Both the position numbers and the translations under genes were made by a program. A stretch of DNA of 64,000 nucleotides from contig JANAVB010003400.1 of NCBI GenBank assembly GCA_029216955.1, positions 10,887,654 through 10,951,653 on the forward strand. The letters are read 5' to 3'. The stretch is from Iris pallida (taxonomy: Eukaryota > Streptophyta > Magnoliopsida > Asparagales > Iridaceae). The notes beneath the pieces were generated by a model. That model was not told the origin of the DNA. It was given only the letters and a program-made list of their open reading frames with translations, and made no database searches. Positions 21,534 through 34,653 of this stretch are shown one piece after another. Numbering within the stretch: the first letter of the stretch is position 1; every line of letters starts with the position of its first letter.

Positions 21534-22043
21534 CACTTGAAACTCATATACACTCACATTTGACACTCACTTCCCTCTCCCCCCTTGACAGTTCATTGTC
21601 CTACTGACATAGCACTGCATAGGGAGGAGATGCCCTGCTGTTGCCAATGGAAATACTTCTCATAGGGGTGTATTCCTGCCTATTGCAGGAAGCCCCCAAC
21701 CTCCCTATGAGTTCCTACAGTAGCCAAACTGAATAGGGAGACGAAAACCCCCAAACACCCTGTTCTCCACCTCCCTACTACTCCCATCTTTCGTCTAACA
21801 GTAGCACCCTTCTGGGTACTCCAATGTACAGGGCAAGCCCCTTATTTCATGTGCACACTATAGCATAATTCCTCCCCTAATCTCTCCTATGCAAAGGGAC
21901 CAACCACTTCTCTGTTGGCCTAACAGTCCGTGCATAGTATTGCCTACAACACACATTCCCTATTACCTATCTCCTGTAAACACACAACATGTAACCCATA
22001 TTCACATAAGTACTTATATATATACAATGAATATGTAACACTA

Positions 22044-22056
<13 letters not shown>

Positions 22057-22113
<57 letters not shown>

Positions 22114-22231
22114 CTCCTTCTATGCTATTGTCATCACAAGATGAAGACACACATTAACAGTCCACTGCACACACACCCCTCCTTCTATGCTATTGTCATC
22201 ACAAGATGAAGACACACATTAACAGTCCACT
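22057..22231. repeat. CA microsatellite with 65-bp duplication
   Basis: CA repeats to 22110, then a segment starting CCCCTCCTTCTATGC repeated at 22111 and 22176, each copy ending AACAGTCCACTG. The second copy is preceded by a short CA run. Confidence 0.9.
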
Positions 22232-22450
22232 GTCATGTGGATAGTCCCCTCACTTTTACTTAACACACACACCCATGATTATATATATACATACATAGGT
22301 ATATATGTATATCTATATAGCGACACACATTCACTAATCAACATATGTATATCCCATTCATATAGGCATATATATACATCTCTTATATCCCTCACATATG
22401 TATATCTATATATAACCATTTAGAACTCGTATATATCTATCCTATGAGCA

Positions 22451-23224
22451 AACCATGCCATACATAAGAGTAAAACTGAAAATCAAAACTAAAATGGCCA
22501 ATTTGTCATTTTCACAAACACTTGGTGTGCTCTCCTTGGATTTCTCCAAAGATGACACAAAACTCCAAATATCTTCTACCAAAATGATGGTTAGAGCCTT
22601 GCTCTTCTCCCTATGGGTACCTCTAATCGATGGATGTGTTACTATTAGTGTCATGAATGAAAATAGAGTCTTACACTAAGAGAAATGTCATGTGTTTTAT
22701 CTATTGGGAGATGGATTCCTAATGTATAGCACCAAGGGGACACAAGAAAGTAGATGCACACCTTCCTCTAGCAAGCTCCATACCAAGCTTCCTTTCTCAA
22801 GTGCTCCCTTAGCATTGTCAAGCTTCTAGCCTCTTTGGAATGAAATGGATGAGATTTGGAATGATGAGCTAGAGTTTCCTTCTAGTTTGGAATAAAGAGG
22901 AGTTGTGAACTAGGGCTATTCATGAAAGAGTTTACATAGAGTTTTATGAGGGTTAGGGTTTGTTTGTAGGACTAGTTATTATGACTTAAAGGCCCTTCCC
23001 CTTTTTTCATGACTAGAATCATTAATATTTTCTCCATAACTAAGGTAATAACTAACTAACTTTGTCTAATAACGGCTATTCTAATTAATCAAGCCTATGG
23101 GTCAAGTCAAATTAAATAGGGTCCAAAAAGTCTAATGAATAGGCTAGTCTACTACTAAATACAATCATCACATTTAATAAAAAAATACATAAATTCGATA
23201 AATATAAAATAACAAAAATATCGT
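22451..23224. other. Unassigned stretch left of Gypsy-A LTR
   Basis: AT-rich with one 74-codon plus-strand frame (22455-22679) and an overlapping minus-strand frame, neither recognisable. No element boundary is seen. It may be low-copy host DNA or another decayed LTR. Confidence 0.35.
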
Positions 23225-24865
23225 TGTCTAGAAATGTGGTATTGACAACCTCCAACGCATGGACACTCTGGCTGCAGTGTGATTGGCATAGTTCCTAATT
23301 GGGCACCAGGGGCCTACGTCCTTAATGCTTTGTGAACGTCAGAGGGAATCAGTAATAGTAGGGGTATTCTTACCTGCGTCTCTGGCGGTGCTCACAGGTT
23401 ACAGTGGATAAGTGCATATGTGGCCCATACGTCATGGACTGTTCTCCCTACCCCATGCCTATCTATGTTATCTCCATGACATATATAAACCTCTAATAAT
23501 TGCCAAGTCCACTAATCATGCACATTCTATTAGCAGTTATTTTCTAACCGTCACACATCTCAGACGTATCGGTGGCCAGTCGAGTAGGCGAGTCCGTGTC
23601 CTACATGTGACTCACAACTCATGATAAATTAAGTGTCAAGTCTATATAAGATATAACAATACCTCACTCAATGGGGTGGTCATCTAGTACTAAGTGATCA
23701 TGCAGAAAAATAAACAAAAGTAATAAAACAACTAATGCAGTCGCTCGTACCCAAGTATGACTAGGACGCATAGTGTGATAGAAATATGTAAACAGTAAAT
23801 AACTAAAAGAAGTAATATGGTAAAATAAAATAATAAATAGTAAATAGTGGCAAGGTATCTTGCCTGGAGGTGGTGTACAAAAAAGGACAATGTCCAGTAA
23901 CTTAGATCGTTAGAAATCAAGAGCAATGAAAGTCAACTTTCGCAAATGTCCTCGAATGCTGAAATAAACATCATGAATGTTTTCGGCATAAGAAAAATGT
24001 TTAAAATCGTCGACCTATAAGTCCAATTCTGGATACATGAGCAAAGTCATAATTTTGGACCAAATTGGTGTCCGTTGTTGGACCCACTTTGCACCGAAAT
24101 GCATGCCAAATCTTACAGTCTCTAAAGTTGTCAAGTTATATATCTACGGGTACGATTGACGATATAAACTCAATCGTATGTCCGAAGTTGAATTCCATTG
24201 AGCCGTGTACAATTTTGCTTGTTGAATCGGGTCGTAGCCTGCCAAAATAGCGTTACGGTCGACCTTCTCAGAATGGTCGACCTTCTCAGAATTGGACCAA
24301 ACTTGGCTCAAAGGACCAAAAAAACGATATGAGTCTAGTAGCGCAAGTTTGTCTCGAGATGACGAACATGTACGAAGTTATGGGCTAGAGGTTGATATGG
24401 GGTATCTCGACCGATACGCTTTGATTTCGTCGCGCAAACACAACGAAATCGAGTTTCGTCGAATCCTACACGTCTATGAAGTCGATACCACCTTCTGATG
24501 CTTTCTGTTTGCTACCAAGTCGTCTGTTTTTTTGGGACGAATGTCGTATCGAGAAATTTTCTCAATTTTTTCTATTTTGAAAACTATTTTTGTCAGTTGT
24601 GGAAAACAAATTTCTTAACCTATAGTGAATGAAAACAGGAACTACAAAAACTGTTTTGAAGTTCTATAGGTTGTTTATAAGTCCCTTCAAACCAATTTTT
24701 AAAACTCGTGATACATTAGTCGCAAAGTGGCATAGAACAGAGGTATTTTGGCTACCTATAAACTGTTCTCGAAATAGTTTTTCCATGATATTCCCATCGA
24801 TTTTCTGGATCGATGGATCGATTACAATCAAAACTAATTGTAAGGATTTTGAAAGAGTCAGGTAG
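23225..24865 (-). repeat. Gypsy-A 3' LTR, left part
   Basis: The right part of this LTR (28333-28860) is fixed by the Gypsy-A polypurine tract. The solo LTR at 24866-28327 with target duplication GGTAG splits it. I place the left edge tentatively at TGTCTAG (23225) because minus-strand LTRs should start TG here. The other LTR is outside the window, so this cannot be checked. An 18-bp duplication (GGTCGACCTTCTCAGAAT) lies near 24257-24294. Confidence 0.45.
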
Positions 24866-27800
24866 AGTAAACCCTTTTCCCATATTTTCAAAATTATTTT
24901 ATTTATTTATTTTATTTATTTGCGTTTAAAAGTAAGTTTCGTCGGAACTTTGTGAAAGATATTTTTGTGATTAATTTTATATTTCAAAACTAGTTTAAAG
25001 TTTATGGTTTGGAAAATACTATTTGATATTAACAAAATATTTATTCTTGAAAATCTATTATTTTGTATTACAAAAGATTTTAATTTTGGACATTCCAAAT
25101 ATAGGCTTCGAAAATGGTTACGAAAAACATAGATAATTTCTAGTAATAAAAAGATTTGATAAAAATTCTTTTAAATAGAATTTTGGATTAATAAAGATAT
25201 GTTTTAAATTATTTATTACTTTGGTTCAAAAATATGTGATTCAATTTATTTTGATAAATACTAAATATTATTTTTTTAAATATTATGTTGATAATTTATT
25301 AGATGTAGATTTAAATTCATATGATTTAAATTACTTGATAATATTGAATATTAATTTAAATGGATTGTGATTAGATTAATGTTGATTTAAAATTTTATTT
25401 GCTTTAAACTAAAGGGGAATGGTTATCCAATCAAACTCGTAGTCCTTATCGAATTAGAAGTTCAACTCCTATTTAAGGAGGCCCCTTCTTCTAACTTTTC
25501 TCCAAATAAATTATATCCGACTAGCCACAAACTATCCCACAGCCATTACCACCAAGCAACCGTTGTCACCAACCATCCAACTGCTGTGTCAGGCATCATA
25601 TCCGTGTCCATCACCACCCCTTCCTCTACTTTTATTTATATATATTTATATTTTTCTCTCGTATCGGACAATCCCGACACGCCATACAATCCAAATCCCA
25701 CAATTTTCTATGTCGGACAAACCCGACACGAACCACAAAAACCCTGACCTAATCCTAACCGTCCTGGCTGCCTCCTTGGCCGTACCGTCGACGCCTCGAA
25801 CCGATCCAACCTACGACCCCTGACCATCTATGCTTTCCCAGACGACTGACTGCCACCTCCAGCGTTCCCAACAACCACCGTCGGCCACCACCATAACCTA
25901 CATCCTTCCTGGCAAGCAGCTACCATCCCCGCACTTCTTCACCACCACGACCACAATCCATTCCTCAGTCGACACCACCATCACCGTCACTATCAGCGCC
26001 CTTCTTTGGCGTCCTCCTTTGCCGCCGCCACCGCGGCCATCCCGGCCAACAACCCAAAATGACCACCCCTATCAACCAACCCTAATTCTACAACCACCAC
26101 CACTTACCTGACGACGGTCGACCTTACGAACTGCCGCCACCATCGGTCTTCACCACCGTGAATCATCAACCGTCGTGTCTGCATTCCCCTACGCTAGCCT
26201 AGTCTCCTCTTTCGGTCACCCTAGGCTATTTAGCCATCCCAAGCGCGCGAGCCCATCTTTGTCGGACCCCAGCTACCCAGATCCGACCTCCAAAACTACC
26301 GAGTCATGTCCTCTTCCCAGCCATCAGCGTCTGTGCGCCGGAATAAGCACCACGTGGTCGATCTCCTGTGACTATGTCGCCGTCAAAACCACCCACCGAC
26401 CCGCTGAGAGTCCGGCCCCACTGATCCAGATCCCGTGACGCACTATCACATTGTCACCCTCCCCATACCTAGCATCGTCCCCGCTCGCGTCAGCTCCAGC
26501 GCCGACCGAGCCACCGCCTATATTATCGCCAACCGGCTAGTCTCCTTCCCTCTTCACTTCCTTCCTCTTCTTCTTCATGGAGAAAATTCTCTCCAGCTTT
26601 TCTTTCTCTCAATCTCTTATTAATTTAGACTAGAGACAGAGGAGTATGATAATAAGTTTTTTTTGCTTTAATATATTATATTACTATAAACCTAGCAGAT
26701 CATGAGTAAATGGGGTGATGTGTAGAGAGAGACGAGAAATGGTTATCATTTATTTGATCAGTATACATGCGTATATATATAACAGTAAATGTATACTATA
26801 TATTAGTATTTACAAGTATATATATTTTGTTATTATTATTGTTATTATCATTAGTTGTTAAGTATATTATTATTGTTATTATTATTTTTTTAGTTATTTA
26901 GTAATTCTCTAAAATTATACTTATAACAAAATATAGTATTATCTTGGACCTACATGTTCTAATGATTTTTTTAATTATAAAAGGTACCTTTAAAAAGATT
27001 TGTATAGGTTTTATACAGTAAATATTTTAGAATAATTTATGAATAAGTATATTTTTATTGTATGAATATAATAAATATCTCTAAATAGACTTTTTTTTTA
27101 TCTAAAGTAAGTTTTATAGATAAATTTCAATGAGATTTATAAACATGTATATATGTAAGAGGTTTATAAATAATTTGAGATTACTTTTCCTAATAAATCT
27201 TATAAGGGTTCTAAATATGTTTATAAATAAATTTCTAAATATATATAATTTTTCTAAATTAAGAATTACTTTTTTCTAAATCAAATTCTATGGAACACAA
27301 TCATGACTAGTTATATTTTCTATTCTCTTGCGAACCCGAACTTCTTCATATCGATCCTAGCTAATCGGACTATCATGGACTCAATGGAATTATCGATTTT
27401 ACCAGCATGGGATCCCAGGCGAGTACATTTTTTGTTTATTTCCAATATTGTTAATTACTATAATTGTATAATTAGTGATGACTATACTTATTTTTGACAC
27501 GTTCGTTACACGGATTAGTGGCATATCGATTTTTGTCATGTTACCATGTCTTTATGTTTTGTCGAGTTGCTCATGATCATCATGCTTGTTTTATCGTGTT
27601 TTGTGATCCATTGTCGTGGCTTGATCCATGTGTAGTAGTCGGGCAGAAAAGTACTAAGTAGATATGTGATCAGACCCGTAGACCGTACTTTTTTATATTT
27701 TATGTAATATAGACCTTGAGGATGCAAATTCTATGTAGACAGTCGGTGTAGTGTTCCAGCCCGATCATATATTAAAAAGTGTACTTCAAATCACGTAGAT

Positions 27801-28327
27801 GGTTATGTTTCCTTGTTCTATGTTCTACTTGTCTTTATAGTTCATGTTAACTTTTTGCCTTACTTTTTATGTCATGTTTTTCTTTACTTACCTCATCATG
27901 TATGCCACGACTATTCATTGTTTTTATAGTCGTTATCATATATTTAGAACAACATGCTTGAATTATATTCATTCTATTCCTGACTGAAAATCTATTTTTC
28001 ATATAGTCGCCTGCCACATTATGCATTCAGATCCTTGGAAGAGATATGGGTATATGTTGACATCAACCCTAAAAGACTATTTAGATAGATGAGTTGATCA
28101 TATGGTTTCTTTAGTTATTTTCAATTTTGTGAGACATTATAGTTTTTGTAACCTTGGAATATTGTAATTTGATTTAGTATTATGAATGAGCAAATAAATA
28201 AATTAATTATGAGAAATATTGTGACTTTGATCATTGAGGTCTAGACAGCGTTCTACCGTCGATACCACGGTGTAGACATGACTTACCCATGCACTCGTAT
28301 CCCGAAAAGCCGGTGCGGGTTGTGACA
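24866..28327 (+). mobile_element. Solo LTR of a gypsy element (Gypsy-C)
   Basis: 3,462 bp flanked by a perfect 5-bp duplication GGTAG (24861-24865 and 28328-28332). The right end GGTGCGGGTTGTGACA matches the ends of the Gypsy-4 and Gypsy-5 LTRs. The left end reads AGTAAACCC, probably a mutated TGTAAACCC. There is no internal region, so this is the product of LTR-LTR recombination. It holds a TATTTAA promoter-like box near 25467, C-rich open frames at 25563-26440 that I do not regard as genes, and intron-like signals: CAG|GCGAGTAC at 27418 and TCCTGACT with acceptor ATATAG at 28006. Confidence 0.85.
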
Positions 28328-28332
28328 GGTAG

Positions 28333-28860
28333 GCTCTCTATAGGAGTTTATAAAATCTAAAATGATCTAGTGTATAAGAAGTAGTTTGATTGGAAAGGGG
28401 GGTACCTCGCTGGCAAATAAAACAGAGCAGCACCCTATCCCTGTCTCGCACTAGCATACTGGCGGTGCTACGGCAATCACCAGCAGCTTCGGACACGCAG
28501 GGGATGTCGCACAAGGTCGAGGTTGAAGAAATTTAGGGTTTACGAGTGGATGATCCCAGGAAAGTTCAATAACTCGTTTATATATACAAGTTTTAAAACC
28601 AATTTTTGATCGGTTTGGATTTAGATTTTTATTGGGTTTTAATCTGAATTTGGAGAAGAATCCTAAGTAGATATATCTAGGATTTGATTTGAATAAAATT
28701 TGTTCAAATCTGATTTCAAATGGGTTCAAATATCCTCTATTTTTGACCCCTTCTACGCGGGTGTTATTCACAAAAATTATATAATTAATTAAAAGGCTAT
28801 TTAATAATTTAAAAAATACAAAAATAAAAATAAACATTTTACAAAATCAGGGGGTTTACA
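28333..28860 (-). repeat. Gypsy-A 3' LTR, right part
   Basis: It ends, in minus-strand terms begins, with TGTAAACCCCCTG at 28860, next to the polypurine tract and the pol gene. A minus-strand TATA-like box (TATATATAAACG) lies near 28580-28592. Confidence 0.75.
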
Positions 28861-28880
28861 TCCTACCCAACTTATAAAAA
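28861..28880 (-). other. Polypurine tract of Gypsy-A
   Basis: On the minus strand AAGTTGGGTAGGA precedes the LTR start TGTAAACC. The nearby TTTCGAGGACAAAT is the conserved sequence that also precedes the tracts of Gypsy-4, Gypsy-5 and Gypsy-6 (for example TTCGAGGACGAAA). Confidence 0.7.
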
Positions 28881-28964
28881 ATTTGTCCTCGAAATTAAGA
28901 CTAACGCAAGGTAAATGCAATGCAATGCTGAAGGGAAAGAAATTTAACATATGAAAATCGTACC

Positions 28965-30440
28965 TTGATTTTTGAACAGATGAGGAAAGCGATTGCGGAT
29001 GTCATCCTCGTGTTCCAAGTAGACTCTCCTAGCGAGTGATGCTTCCATGCTATACGAAGTAATGGAATAGACTGATCTGCAACACTTTCTCTCGACGATC
29101 AAGAATCCCTACTGGAAGCTCTTGGTATGGCAAGCTCGGTCCTACTATGATTTCAGAGTGATCAAGCACATGACTGTTGTCTGCTACGTATCTTCTTAGC
29201 TGGGACACATAGAATACATCATGCACTCCCTCTAGCAATGGTGGCAATACCAATATGTAGGCAACTTTTCTAACGTGTTCCAAGATTTCGAAATGACCGA
29301 TGTATCTTGGACTCAACTTGCCACATCCTTCGAATCAAACCGTACCTTTAGTTGGTGATATCTTTAAAAAAACATGATCGCCTTCCTTGAACTCCAAAGG
29401 TCGACGATGATGATCGGTCCACTACTTTTGTCTGCCATGCGCTGCTCGCAGGTGGCATTATATCTTTTTTACCTTCTCTATTGTGCTCACGACCAATTCG
29501 GGACCCAATATCTGTCGCTTTCCTACATTACTCCAACAAATGGGAGACCGACACTTTTTACCATACAATGCTTCAAACGAAGCCATCTGAATGCTCGTTT
29601 GATTGCTATTATTGTAAAAAAAAAAACTCCACAAGATGGAGGTGGTCTTCCTGTAATCCATAATGTCAAGCATACATGCTCTCAACATATCTTCTAGAGT
29701 CTGAATAGTACGCTCTGACTGTCCGTCGGTCTGCGGGTGATAGGCCATGCTAAACCTCAGGCCGGTGCCTAATCTTTCTTGCATGGTCCTCCAGAAATAA
29801 GATGTTTATCTTCAATCCCGGTCTGAAATGATGCTAACTCGAACACCATGTAGCTTCATTATTTGCTTCATGTACATGTCGGCTAAGACTTCCATGGACT
29901 GGCCCACTCTAAAATGCAAGAAGTGGGTTGACTTAGTAAGCCTATCCACGATCACTCATACTGCATCTCGCCCACTAGGACTCCGAGGAAATTTTATGAC
30001 GAAATCCATGGTAATGTAATCCCAGTTCCACTCAGGAATGAGAAGCGGTTGCAATAATCCAGATGATCTCTGGTGCTCCACCTTTACTTGTTAGCATACT
30101 AAACACTTGTCTATGAAACAAGCTATCTCCCGCTTCGTTCTGTGCTACCAGTAGTGTTGTCGTAAGTCCCGGTACATCTTGGTTTGTTGCCGTAAGTCCC
30201 GGTACATCTTGGTTCCTTCGCGTGTATAGAGTAGATTAAGCTATGTGCTTCAGTCATCAAGTCTTGTCGAAGCTGTCTGTTTGGAACATACAGACGATCT
30301 CTACATCATAATGTCCCATCGGGATGGATCTTAAATCTAGTTTGCTCTCCTTCTTCGGTCCTCTCTCTAAGTCTTCGAAATCTAGCGTCTGTGGGTAATA
30401 TTGCATTGATTCTCTCTACTAGCGATGGTTGCACTTGAAG
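28965..30440 (-). pseudogene. Gypsy-A integrase, broken
   Basis: Ty3/gypsy integrase in several frames. 29458-29784 has FSMAYHPQTDGQSERTIQTL with the catalytic Glu, followed by the conserved FEALYGKKCRSP. 29050-29316 has the RYIGHF and VSQLRRY C-terminal motifs. A tail near 28970-29045 reads LEHEDDIRNRFPHLF, the chromodomain-like end of this chromovirus group. Frames are broken at several points. A 30-bp duplication (CCGTAAGTCCCGGTACATCT core) sits near 30160-30215. Confidence 0.85.
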
Positions 30441-31568
30441 ATTGGCTAGTACGCCATCAACTCTGGGCAACACGAGTTTTATTCGAAGCTTCTACATGTC
30501 CTCCAATATCTCCTTTTGAGTGGTCAAGAAATAAGCCATGGGGTTTATGGCTTAACGCATCTTCTACAACGTTAACCTTGTCCGGATGGTAGTGTAACTC
30601 GATCTCATAATCCTTCATTAGGTCTAGCCATCGTCGTTGTCGCATGTTCAACTTTTTTGCGTGAAGACAGACTTGAGGCTTTTATGATTGGTATAGATGT
30701 TTACCTTCTCGCCATACAAGTAATGCCTCCATAGTTTCAGAGCAAAAATAACTTTTGCGATATCCAAATCATGGGTTGGATAATTCTTCTCATACACTCT
30801 CAACTGCCTCGATATATATGCTACTATTCGGCCATGCTGCATCAAGACGCATCTCAATCCCTTTCAAGATGCATCGCTATAAATTACGAATTCTCCTAGC
30901 CCTGATGGGAGAACCAAGATGGGTGCAATGGTCAAGCGCTTCTTCAACTCATCAAAAGTCGCTTGACCTCGTCCGTCCATATGAACTCTTGGTCTTTGCA
31001 AGTCAACCGAGTCATACGTCTAGCTTTCATTGAGAAATCTTCCACAAACCTTTGGTAATATCCCGTAAGTCTAAGAAAACTTCTCATCGCGGAGGTTGAG
31101 GTAGGAACGGGCCATGTTTTGACTGCTGAGATTTTCTCTGGATCTACCGTTATGTCGTCTCATGAGACGATATGTCCAAGAAATGAAACCTTCTCAAGAA
31201 AGAAGTCACATTTGCTAAGCTTGACATAAAGCTGCCCCTTCCTCAAAGTTCCCAAGACTATCCGTAAATGTTACTCGTGCTCCTCATGGCTTTTCGAGTG
31301 TATCAAAATAACGTCTATAAAGACAACCACGAATTTTTGCAAGTACTGATGGAAGATTTTATTCATGAGATTCATGATGACCGTTGGAGCATTAATTAAA
31401 CCGAATGGCATGACCAAAAACTTGTAATTCCCATATCTTGATCTGAATGTAGTCTTCGAATTATATTCCTTCCAGACCTTCAACTGATGATAGCCTGATC
31501 GTAAGTCAATTTTGGAAAAGACCTTGGTTCCACTCAACTGATAGAATAGATGGTCTATGCATGGCAAT
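30441..31568 (-). pseudogene. Gypsy-A RNase H and C-terminal reverse transcriptase
   Basis: 31271-31567 encodes reverse transcriptase from [11 protein letters not shown] through [14 protein letters not shown] to FIDVILIHS. The catalytic FIDD is FIDV, so the enzyme is inactive. 30457-30857 is RNase H ([23 protein letters not shown]). The reading stops at 31568, where the CACTA element begins. The N-terminal half resumes at 52974 after the CACTA element and the MITE. Confidence 0.9.
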
Positions 31569-31588
31569 CACTGCAAGAAAATGTAGTT
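31569..31588 (+). repeat. CACTA left terminal inverted repeat
   Basis: CACTGCAAGAAAATGTAGTT, matching the right end over the first 15 or so positions with one internal gap. Confidence 0.85.
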
Positions 31589-31589
31589 G

Positions 31590-31985
31590 TTGTGCGTTGT
31601 AAATGACACTAGTTTATAGAGTGCAAATATGTGCACCGTAAAAGAGTTGTTTTTTGTCTTTTTTGCGACATGTTTGACATGCACGCCGTAATTGAATACT
31701 CATTTATGACATGCATTTTTGCGCGTTGTAATTGAAGACCCATTTACGGCATGCATTTTTGCGTATTGGAATTAAAGACTCATTTATGGCATGCATTTTT
31801 GCATGTTGTAATTGAAGGCTTATTTATGGCATGCATTTTTGCGTGTTGTAATTGAAGGCTAATTTACAACATGCATTTTTGCGTGTTATAAATGAAACTC
31901 ATTTACGGCATACATTTTTGTGCGTTGTAATTGATGACTCATTTGTGGCATGCATTTTTGTACGTTGTAATTGAAGACTCATATT
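31590..31985 (+). repeat. CACTA left subterminal repeats
   Basis: About eight diverged copies of a unit of roughly 45 bp around CATTTATGGCATGCATTTTT, GCGTGTTGTAATTGAAG. Such subterminal repeats are the usual transposase-binding regions of CACTA elements. Confidence 0.85.
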
Positions 31986-33342
31986 CCAGGTAAACAATGA
32001 TAAAAATAAAAAGAATAAAAACTGAGAAAACAACAACAAAAAATCTTTAAAAAAACAAAAATCATTCTTAAAAAATGAAAAAGAAAAATTATTGGATTTT
32101 GTTTTCAAAAAAATGAAAAAAGCAAAAAATAAAATAAATAATAATAAATAATAAATAATAAATAAGAATTTTAAAAAAAAATAATATAAAAAATTATATT
32201 CTTAAATGATTGGATAAATTATTTATTGGAATATACCCAATTTTTGAAAATAAATTTTTATAACATAAATTAAATATAAAAATAAAATTTGCATCCTAAA
32301 TTTGTGCAAAAAGAAAATATTATAACAACGGTTATCTAATAAAACGACGAACATTTAATAAATACCAATTTTATATAAAACAAAAGGTTTAAATTTTAAA
32401 TTTTCATTCCCTCTTATATTTTGATTTCCTATTTTTTTAGTTACCCTCCTTGTAAATTTTCTTCGGTTCAAATATTCAAATTTACGCACAAATTTTACAT
32501 GCGTTTTTTTATTTCCCTCCTACGTTTTTTCGTTTCAAAACTATGTTTTCATTTTCCGCACAAATTTTCAGATTCTCGCACAAATTTCACATGTTGTAAT
32601 TGTTTGCATTTCAAACTCTCACCTACGTTTTCATTTTTCTAGGTCCAATGCAACAACCAATCACACTAGCCAAAACCACCTATAGCGGATCCCCATCCAT
32701 GTCCTCCCTCTAGAGCAAATCTCTTCCGTCCATTTCCAGAAAATCCAACGTTCCCAAAACCACCCATACCTATAATTTCAACTACTCACCCCCACTCGAA
32801 CTCAAAATATTCAACCATTTTCCTCTGCCACCAAAACCTTCCATCTGCCATTTTGCTTTGCTGTAGTTGTGCGTGGACTACCGTGGCGACTATGGGTTGG
32901 AGCAAAGTGGGCAAAGGTTCCTCTGGGTGGTGCGTAGCCTGGCCAATGTCCCAGCCATGCCGTTCTCGGCTATGGGTTGGAGCAAAGCGGGCAGAGGTTT
33001 CTCTGGAAGCACTTATTACTGAAGATTTCTTGGAGCGAACACGGGTGCAGGGGATGCCCGTGAAGTCATAGGTGCCGCAGGACGCGGTTCTGGCGCATGG
33101 GTCGGTGGGAGCATTCGCGAGCCTTATCTTCGAGGTTCCGGTGGTGGTCGTGTGGCTGCTCTAAGCAGAACAACACATGAACAAGGTGCTATTGGTGGAT
33201 GAGGCGCAGCCACAACAACAACGACCGTGAGCGAGCGTCGACTGCCGATCTGGGCAGCCCAAAGGTGCTCGTGTCTTATTTATAATCTCTGTGACACCGT
33301 CGATGATGGGTGAGAGTATAGATCTGTTATTATGGTTGTGTT
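31986..33342. other. CACTA interior, left part, possibly with captured sequence
   Basis: 31986-32640 is AT-rich and non-coding, with CGCACAAATTTCACATG-like words repeated. 32850-33260 is GC-richer and contains two copies of CTATGGGTTGGAGCAAAG (near 32890 and 32971), each followed by a similar GGGCA-AGGTT-CTCTGG. A 72-codon frame spans 32853-33071 but resembles no family I know. This could be captured host gene sequence. Copia-3 interrupts it at 33343. Confidence 0.45.
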
Positions 33343-34637
33343 TGTTAGTGCCGGGACACAATTTTTTGATGGAAAACAGAGAATATGAAACAATTATAGA
33401 AATAATGTTCCAACGCAACACTTCTAGGAAGGTTGCGCAAGTATAATGAAGATCTAAAAAGATATCGTTATGATATTACGAGAATCTAAAAAGATTTCGT
33501 AATCACAGCAGCAAAGAAGATGACAGGCGAAAGATGGAAGATGGCCTGCTGGGGTGAATGATCATCGTTGCTCAAAACTTTATTCGCCCTACACGAACAG
33601 CTTCCAGGAACCAGGAAGTTCGTCGGAGAACTTGGAACACTCCTGCTCTTCTGACTCCTCGGATGGATACGAACTCCCGTGCAAAATCAACGCTGGTGCG
33701 GCTCCTTTCCTCTATCTCGAAGGTTGCTGGAATTCGCAAGCAAATTCCGATCAGAACTGTGTTAAAGAACACGTCTGAATTCTCTGTTTACTTGTGCTAA
33801 AAAATACTTCGTAAACTTTCTGTAGTGGCTTCTCTTTTTTTATTCTATAATAAGCCTTGAGAGAGAGGATACCTTATATAGGCCCTGCAGTAACTGGTCA
33901 GTTGCCACAAAGTTAGGGACGTGGTAATAACCACCCCGAACATGTAGCAATCGCCCAGAACATGCAAACGTACGTTCTTCTGCCAACTGCGCACACCCAG
34001 CGCTCCATGCACTCTGTGCGACAGAGCGCGTACTGAACTGCGCATACTGCGCGCACTGCACGCACTGCACACACTGCGCACGTTGTGCAAGTAGCGCAAC
34101 CAGCACAACCCGAGCAACCCGCGCAACCCAGCACAACCCTGCGCAATCCAGCACAACCCAGCGCAACCCAGCGCACCCAAGTGCAACCTGAGCGCGCACC
34201 TGGGCAGCGCAACTGGGCATGCGCAACTGGGTAGCGTAACTGGACTTGCGCAATGTGGCAGCGCAAGTGGCTCGCGTGACGAGCGCAACTAAAGCGCACT
34301 ATGCGCCTAGCGACGATGCTGACGTGCTAAGTGCAAAGTGCACCAACAAAATGCCACATTACGCCTCATGAGCCCATGAGCCCGAGTCCGAGTCTCTAAG
34401 CCCCTACGGGGCTTAGCTCCCATGGAAATGAATTTCCCAAGAGCAAAAAGCATGAATGCTTTTATTGTTGATTTAGTCCTTTTCCTATTAGAAAAATAAT
34501 CCCACATGGCACACCCATGTGCACCTCCACACCACATGTGCATCTCTAAAATAGGAAAGCTATTATATAGAGATACAACTCCTTTGGTCTAGCCGATGTG
34601 GGACTAAAATTCGCTTAAAAAAAGACCAAACCCAACA
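33343..34637 (-). repeat. Copia-3 3' LTR
   Basis: 1,295 bp. On the minus strand TGTTGGGTTTGG to CCCGGCACTAACA. USE at 34594-34604 and TATATAAT at 34562-34569 are 24 bp apart. It contains the GCGCAACCCA repeat block. Confidence 0.95.
34010..34260. repeat. GC-rich decamer repeats in Copia-3 3' LTR
   Basis: A degenerate run of about 10-bp words such as GCGCAACCCA and GCACAACCCA. Because 10 is not a multiple of 3, several frames stay open at once, producing long overlapping antisense frames that are not genes. The copy in the other LTR (40325-40580) differs in number and order of words. Confidence 0.85.
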
Positions 34638-34653
34638 ATCACCCACATATCTC
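34638..34653 (-). other. Polypurine tract of Copia-3
   Basis: GAGATATGTGGGTGAT on the minus strand immediately before TGTTGGG. It is a variant of the Copia-1 and Copia-2 tract. Confidence 0.75.

Noticed and set aside
25563..26623. Run of Pro/Thr/His-rich open frames inside the solo LTR
   Set aside because: CCA/CAC-rich low-complexity DNA in three different frames, with no start context or family similarity.
31590..31985. Satellite DNA
   Set aside because: The repeats lie directly inside a CACTA terminal repeat and have a matching set at the other end, so they are subterminal repeats.
33840..34299. Three overlapping antisense open frames of 128-147 codons in the Copia-3 LTR
   Set aside because: They exist because a 10-bp GC-rich repeat keeps all frames open. 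The composition is Ala/Cys/Val repeats with no domain, and the other LTR differs in length.
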